Shown piece by piece: positions 22,978 through 24,685 of a stretch of DNA of 24,685 nt. The DNA is from an uncultured Bacteroidales bacterium. GTDB lineage: Bacteria; Bacteroidota; Bacteroidia; Bacteroidales; P3. Each line of letters starts with the position of its first letter. The first letter of the stretch is position 1. A program made the translations under genes and the position numbers. Under the pieces are notes generated by a model. It had not been told where the DNA came from and ran no database searches. It saw only the letters and a program-made list of their open reading frames with translations. The stretch is from positions 1 to 24,685 of the forward strand of contig CAMWVZ010000004.1 in the NCBI GenBank assembly GCA_947177845.1, given 5' to 3'.

Positions 22978-23663
22978 TGAGGATGCGATACTCGATACAT
23001 AAGGAAGGAATATCCAGCATCGTATGGATGGGGGTATGTTGGATTTTGATAGTTCTGTTGGCTTTTTTTTCAGACAGTTGGATTCTTTGGTCTCTTTCGG
23101 TTGCAGGATTCTTGTTTTGGTTGGCGGTTGTGTCGTTTTTCCGGATACCGGGACGGGAGTATCCCGACAAAGAGGCCGATGTTGTTTTTTCGCCGGCCGA
23201 CGGCACGGTGGTGGATATCGCCGACGTGGAGGAGAAGGAATATTTCGGAGGGGTGCGCACCAAGGTGTCTATCTTCATGTCTCCCGCCAACGTGCACGTG
23301 AACCGTTATCCCGTTTCGGGCAAGGTGATGTATTGCAAGTATCATCCCGGCCGTTTCTTGGTGGCCTGGCACGAAAAGTCATCCCACTTGAACGAACACA
23401 ATACCGTGGTGGTGCGTACCGATGCGGGCGTTGATATTTTGGTGCGGCAGATAGCGGGAGCGGTGGCGCGCCGCATCGTTTCCTACGCGCAGGAAGGCTC
23501 CGAGGTGAATGCGATGAGCGAACTCGGTTTTATCAAATTCGGCTCCCGCGTGGATCTGTTCTTTCCCCTCGGCACCCGGATTTGTGTGGAACTGAATGAA
23601 AAAGTGAAAGGGGGCATCAGCCGTTTGGCGGTGTTGACGGAGGAAGCGCAAAAAGCGATGTAA
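22977..23663 (+). CDS. psd: Phosphatidylserine decarboxylase
   Basis: This enzyme makes phosphatidylethanolamine from phosphatidylserine at the inner membrane. The ATG at 22977 overlaps the cdsA stop (TAATG) and gives 228 residues, the size of the short Psd type. A frame from an ATG at 22944 is longer but lies within cdsA. A membrane anchor covers about residues 12-55. Conserved parts are FSPADGTV (71-78), SIFMSPANVHVNRYPVSGKV and the self-cleavage site FGSR (188-191), where Ser190 would become the pyruvoyl group. The matching phosphatidylserine synthase is not in view. It ends the cluster, 62 bases before the tRNA gene. Confidence 0.95.
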   Translation: MRMRYSIHKEGISSIVWMGVCWILIVLLAFFSDSWILWSLSVAGFLFWLAVVSFFRIPGREYPDKEADVVFSPADGTVVDIADVEEKEYFGGVRTKVSIFMSPANVHVNRYPVSGKVMYCKYHPGRFLVAWHEKSSHLNEHNTVVVRTDAGVDILVRQIAGAVARRIVSYAQEGSEVNAMSELGFIKFGSRVDLFFPLGTRICVELNEKVKGGISRLAVLTEEAQKAM

Positions 23664-23678
23664 ACTTTTTGGCAAAAA

Positions 23679-23709
23679 TTTGTTTGAAATCAAAAAAAAC
23701 GTACCTTTG
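23679..23709 (+). promoter_or_regulatory. Promoter of the tRNA-Pro gene
   Basis: TTTG at 23679-23682 and TACCTTTG at 23702-23709 are separated by 19 bases. Both boxes match the Bacteroidota housekeeping promoter exactly. The expected start of transcription is about seven to ten bases later, close to the tRNA 5' end at 23726. It is the cleanest promoter in the window. Confidence 0.8.
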
Positions 23710-23725
23710 CAGTCCCTTAAGAAAA

Positions 23726-23802
23726 CGGGATGTAGCTCAGCTTGGTAGAGTACACGTCTGGGGGGCGTGTTGTCGCAGGTTCAAATCCTGTCATCCCGAC
23801 CA
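23726..23802 (+). tRNA. tRNA-Pro (anticodon GGG), CCA encoded
   Basis: The full cloverleaf can be drawn. The acceptor stem CGGGATG pairs with CATCCCG. The D-arm GCTC pairs with GAGT around AGCTTGGTA. The anticodon stem CACGT pairs with GCGTG around the loop CTGGGGG, putting GGG at 23760-23762 and a G at position 37, as in proline tRNAs. The T-arm GCAGG pairs with CCTGT around TTCAAAT. The discriminator is A (23799), and the CCA end is encoded at 23800-23802. It reads CCC and CCU codons. It has its own promoter and terminator. Confidence 0.95.
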
Positions 23803-23834
23803 AAGAGTCAAGTGAAAGCTTGGCTCTTTTTTTT
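23802..23834 (+). terminator. Intrinsic terminator after tRNA-Pro
   Basis: AAAGAGTCAAG (23802-23812) pairs with CTTGGCTCTTT (23819-23829) across the loop TGAAAG, including one T-G pair. It is followed by a run of eight T residues (23827-23834). The stem begins at the last A of the tRNA CCA, so there is no spacer between the mature tRNA and the terminator. It should separate tRNA transcription from hpf. Confidence 0.85.
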
Positions 23835-23869
23835 ATCGGTCCCTGTGTCGGTTTCTGCGGAAATTTTCG

Positions 23870-23876
23870 TATCTTG
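23870..23876 (+). promoter_or_regulatory. Possible -7 promoter element for hpf
   Basis: TATCTTG is close to the TAnnTTTG element but lacks one T, and no good TTTG box is found about 19 bases upstream. A small hairpin, CGATT (23888-23892) with AATCG (23899-23903), follows near the expected message start. Because a strong terminator precedes it, hpf needs some promoter in 23835-23933, and this is the best candidate. Confidence 0.35.
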
Positions 23877-23933
23877 TAAGCTGTTTCCGATTGGCGAAAA
23901 TCGACAATCATCACGAACTAAAAACAAAGAATT

Positions 23934-24227
23934 ATGGAAGTTGCATTGAATGCGGTGAAATTCAAACCCACCGAAGCGTTGTCGGAGTTTGTCGACAAGA
24001 AGATGAAGAAGCTCGAAACCCTTTATCCGCAGGCCATGAAAGCGGAAGTGACCCTGAAAGTGGACAAGGATCACGACATCCACAACAAGATTGCCGACGT
24101 GCGTTTGGTGATTGCCGGTTCCGACCTGTTCGCGTCCAAGCAATGCGATACTTTCGAAGAGGCGGTGGATGAATGTGTGGATGCTATCAAGCGTCAGATA
24201 GACAAACAGAAAGAAAAATACCGGTAG
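23934..24227 (+). CDS. hpf: Ribosome hibernation promoting factor, short form
   Basis: A 97-residue protein of the HPF/YfiA family. It begins MEVALNAVKFKPTEALSEFV and has the basic helix FVDKKMKKLETLYP, VTLKVDKDHDIHNKIADVRL and the final helix TFEEAVDECVDAIKRQIDKQ. The length matches the short type, with no C-terminal dimerisation domain. In related bacteria these proteins bind the 30S decoding region, block mRNA and tRNA binding, and store idle ribosomes in stationary phase. It starts at an ATG after an A-rich leader and lies 6 bases upstream of mnmE. It lies downstream of the tRNA terminator. Confidence 0.93.
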   Translation: MEVALNAVKFKPTEALSEFVDKKMKKLETLYPQAMKAEVTLKVDKDHDIHNKIADVRLVIAGSDLFASKQCDTFEEAVDECVDAIKRQIDKQKEKYR

Positions 24228-24233
24228 GCTTTT

Positions 24234-24685
24234 ATGAAAGACCTTTCGCAGGATACAATCTGTGCGCCGGCCACCGCGCAGGGCCAAGCGGGCTTGGCGG
24301 TGGTGCGGGTGAGCGGGGGCCGCGCCGCGCAAGCGGTCGCGGCCCTTGCCGGGGAGGGCGTGGCGAAAATGGCTTCGCACACGCTCAAACTGGCTGTATT
24401 CCGCGACGAAGAAGGCATTATCGACGAGGGCGTGGTGAGTTATTTCGCCGCGCCCCGTTCCTATACGGGCGAGGAAGTTTTGGAACTCTCGGTTCACGCT
24501 TCCTCCTATATCGTGGAACGTTTGTTGCGCGCCCTTGTGAAACAGGGCGTGCGGATGGCTACGGCGGGCGAGTTCACCCAGCGGGCTTTTCTGAACGGCA
24601 AAATGGATTTGAGTCAGGCCGAAGCCGTGGCCGACTTAATTGCGGGCGAAAGCAAGGCTGCGCACGATATGGCGATTGCCCAGCT
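24234..24685 (+). CDS. mnmE: tRNA modification GTPase MnmE, N-terminal part (cut by window edge)
   Basis: The first 150 codons, from the ATG at 24234, run off the right edge. MnmE with MnmG modifies the wobble uridine of several tRNAs. The visible part is the formyl-tetrahydrofolate-binding, dimer-forming domain: DTICAPATAQGQAGLAVVRV, then APRSYTGEEVLELSVHASSY and GEFTQRAFLNGKMDLSQAEA. The GTPase domain lies beyond the window. The segment usually read as CHG or GHG (with a conserved glycine) is VHA here. It begins 6 bases after the hpf stop, so the two may be co-transcribed. Confidence 0.93.
   Translation, partial: MKDLSQDTICAPATAQGQAGLAVVRVSGGRAAQAVAALAGEGVAKMASHTLKLAVFRDEEGIIDEGVVSYFAAPRSYTGEEVLELSVHASSYIVERLLRALVKQGVRMATAGEFTQRAFLNGKMDLSQAEAVADLIAGESKAAHDMAIAQ

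Noticed and set aside
23664..23700. A possible terminator after psd (CTTTTTGGCAAAAATTTG)
   Set aside because: The pairing is short, all A and T, and has no following T-tract. The same bases contain the -33 box of the tRNA promoter.
23717..23914. A short minus-strand frame reading MTGFEPATTRPPDVY
   Set aside because: It is the reverse complement of the tRNA-Pro gene. Peptides of this MTGFEPATTRPP type are well-known misannotations from antisense tRNA.
1..24685. CRISPR arrays, insertion sequences, phage genes or defence systems
   Set aside because: No spaced direct repeats, transposase or nuclease motifs, or att-like duplications were seen, and the gene content is housekeeping throughout.

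Overview
The window looks like a chromosomal housekeeping segment of a Bacteroidota bacterium, probably order Bacteroidales. Three things point that way. The promoters fit the TTTG / TAnnTTTG pattern typical of the phylum, most clearly before the tRNA gene (23679-23709) and before rpsL (15607-15637). Most starts are preceded by A/T-rich sequence rather than a Shine-Dalgarno motif. The str genes run straight into the S10 genes (rpsL-rpsG-fusA-rpsJ) with no tuf gene between them. The genus cannot be fixed from this sequence alone.

Region 1 (1-15552, minus strand) is one long ribosomal superoperon. In transcription order it reads rpsL, rpsG, fusA, rpsJ, rplC, rplD, rplW, rplB, rpsS, rplV, rpsC, rplP, rpmC, rpsQ, rplN, rplX, rplE, rpsN, rpsH, rplF, rplR, rpsE, rpmD, rplO, secY, map, infA, rpmJ, rpsM, and the first 42 codons of rpsK, cut by the window edge. 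Gaps are 0-56 bases and every gene is intact. One strong promoter lies upstream of rpsL, and a possible internal one lies between infA and rpmJ. The S14 and L36 proteins are the forms without a full zinc site.

Region 2 (15553-15808) is the divergent control region between the superoperon and the plus-strand genes. It holds a TAnnTTTG element for each direction, a GC-rich stem-loop (15736-15770), and a possible 12-codon leader ORF whose stop codon overlaps the ugd start. This is the least ordinary non-coding stretch of the window.

Region 3 (15809-23663, plus strand) is a tightly packed eight-gene cluster: ugd and a UDP-glucuronate decarboxylase gene (UDP-glucose to UDP-glucuronate to UDP-xylose), rfbD/rmlD (last step of dTDP-L-rhamnose synthesis), rsfS (ribosome silencing), ftsH (membrane AAA+ protease), a LUD/LutC-family gene, cdsA and psd (phospholipid synthesis). 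Spacing is 7-18 bases or short overlaps, so co-transcription is likely. The cluster joins envelope-sugar supply, membrane lipid synthesis, membrane quality control and translation shutdown.

Region 4 (23664-24685, plus strand) holds a tRNA-Pro(GGG) gene with its own promoter, an encoded CCA end and an immediate intrinsic terminator. A short ribosome hibernation factor gene (hpf) follows, then the first 150 codons of mnmE, cut by the window edge.

No mobile element, CRISPR array, phage gene or defence system was seen, and I found no clear new multi-gene system. The items most worth checking are the ugd leader (hairpin plus leader ORF), the histone-H1-like basic tail on RsfS, the make-up of the region 3 cluster, and small substitutions at conserved sites in MnmE and L3.
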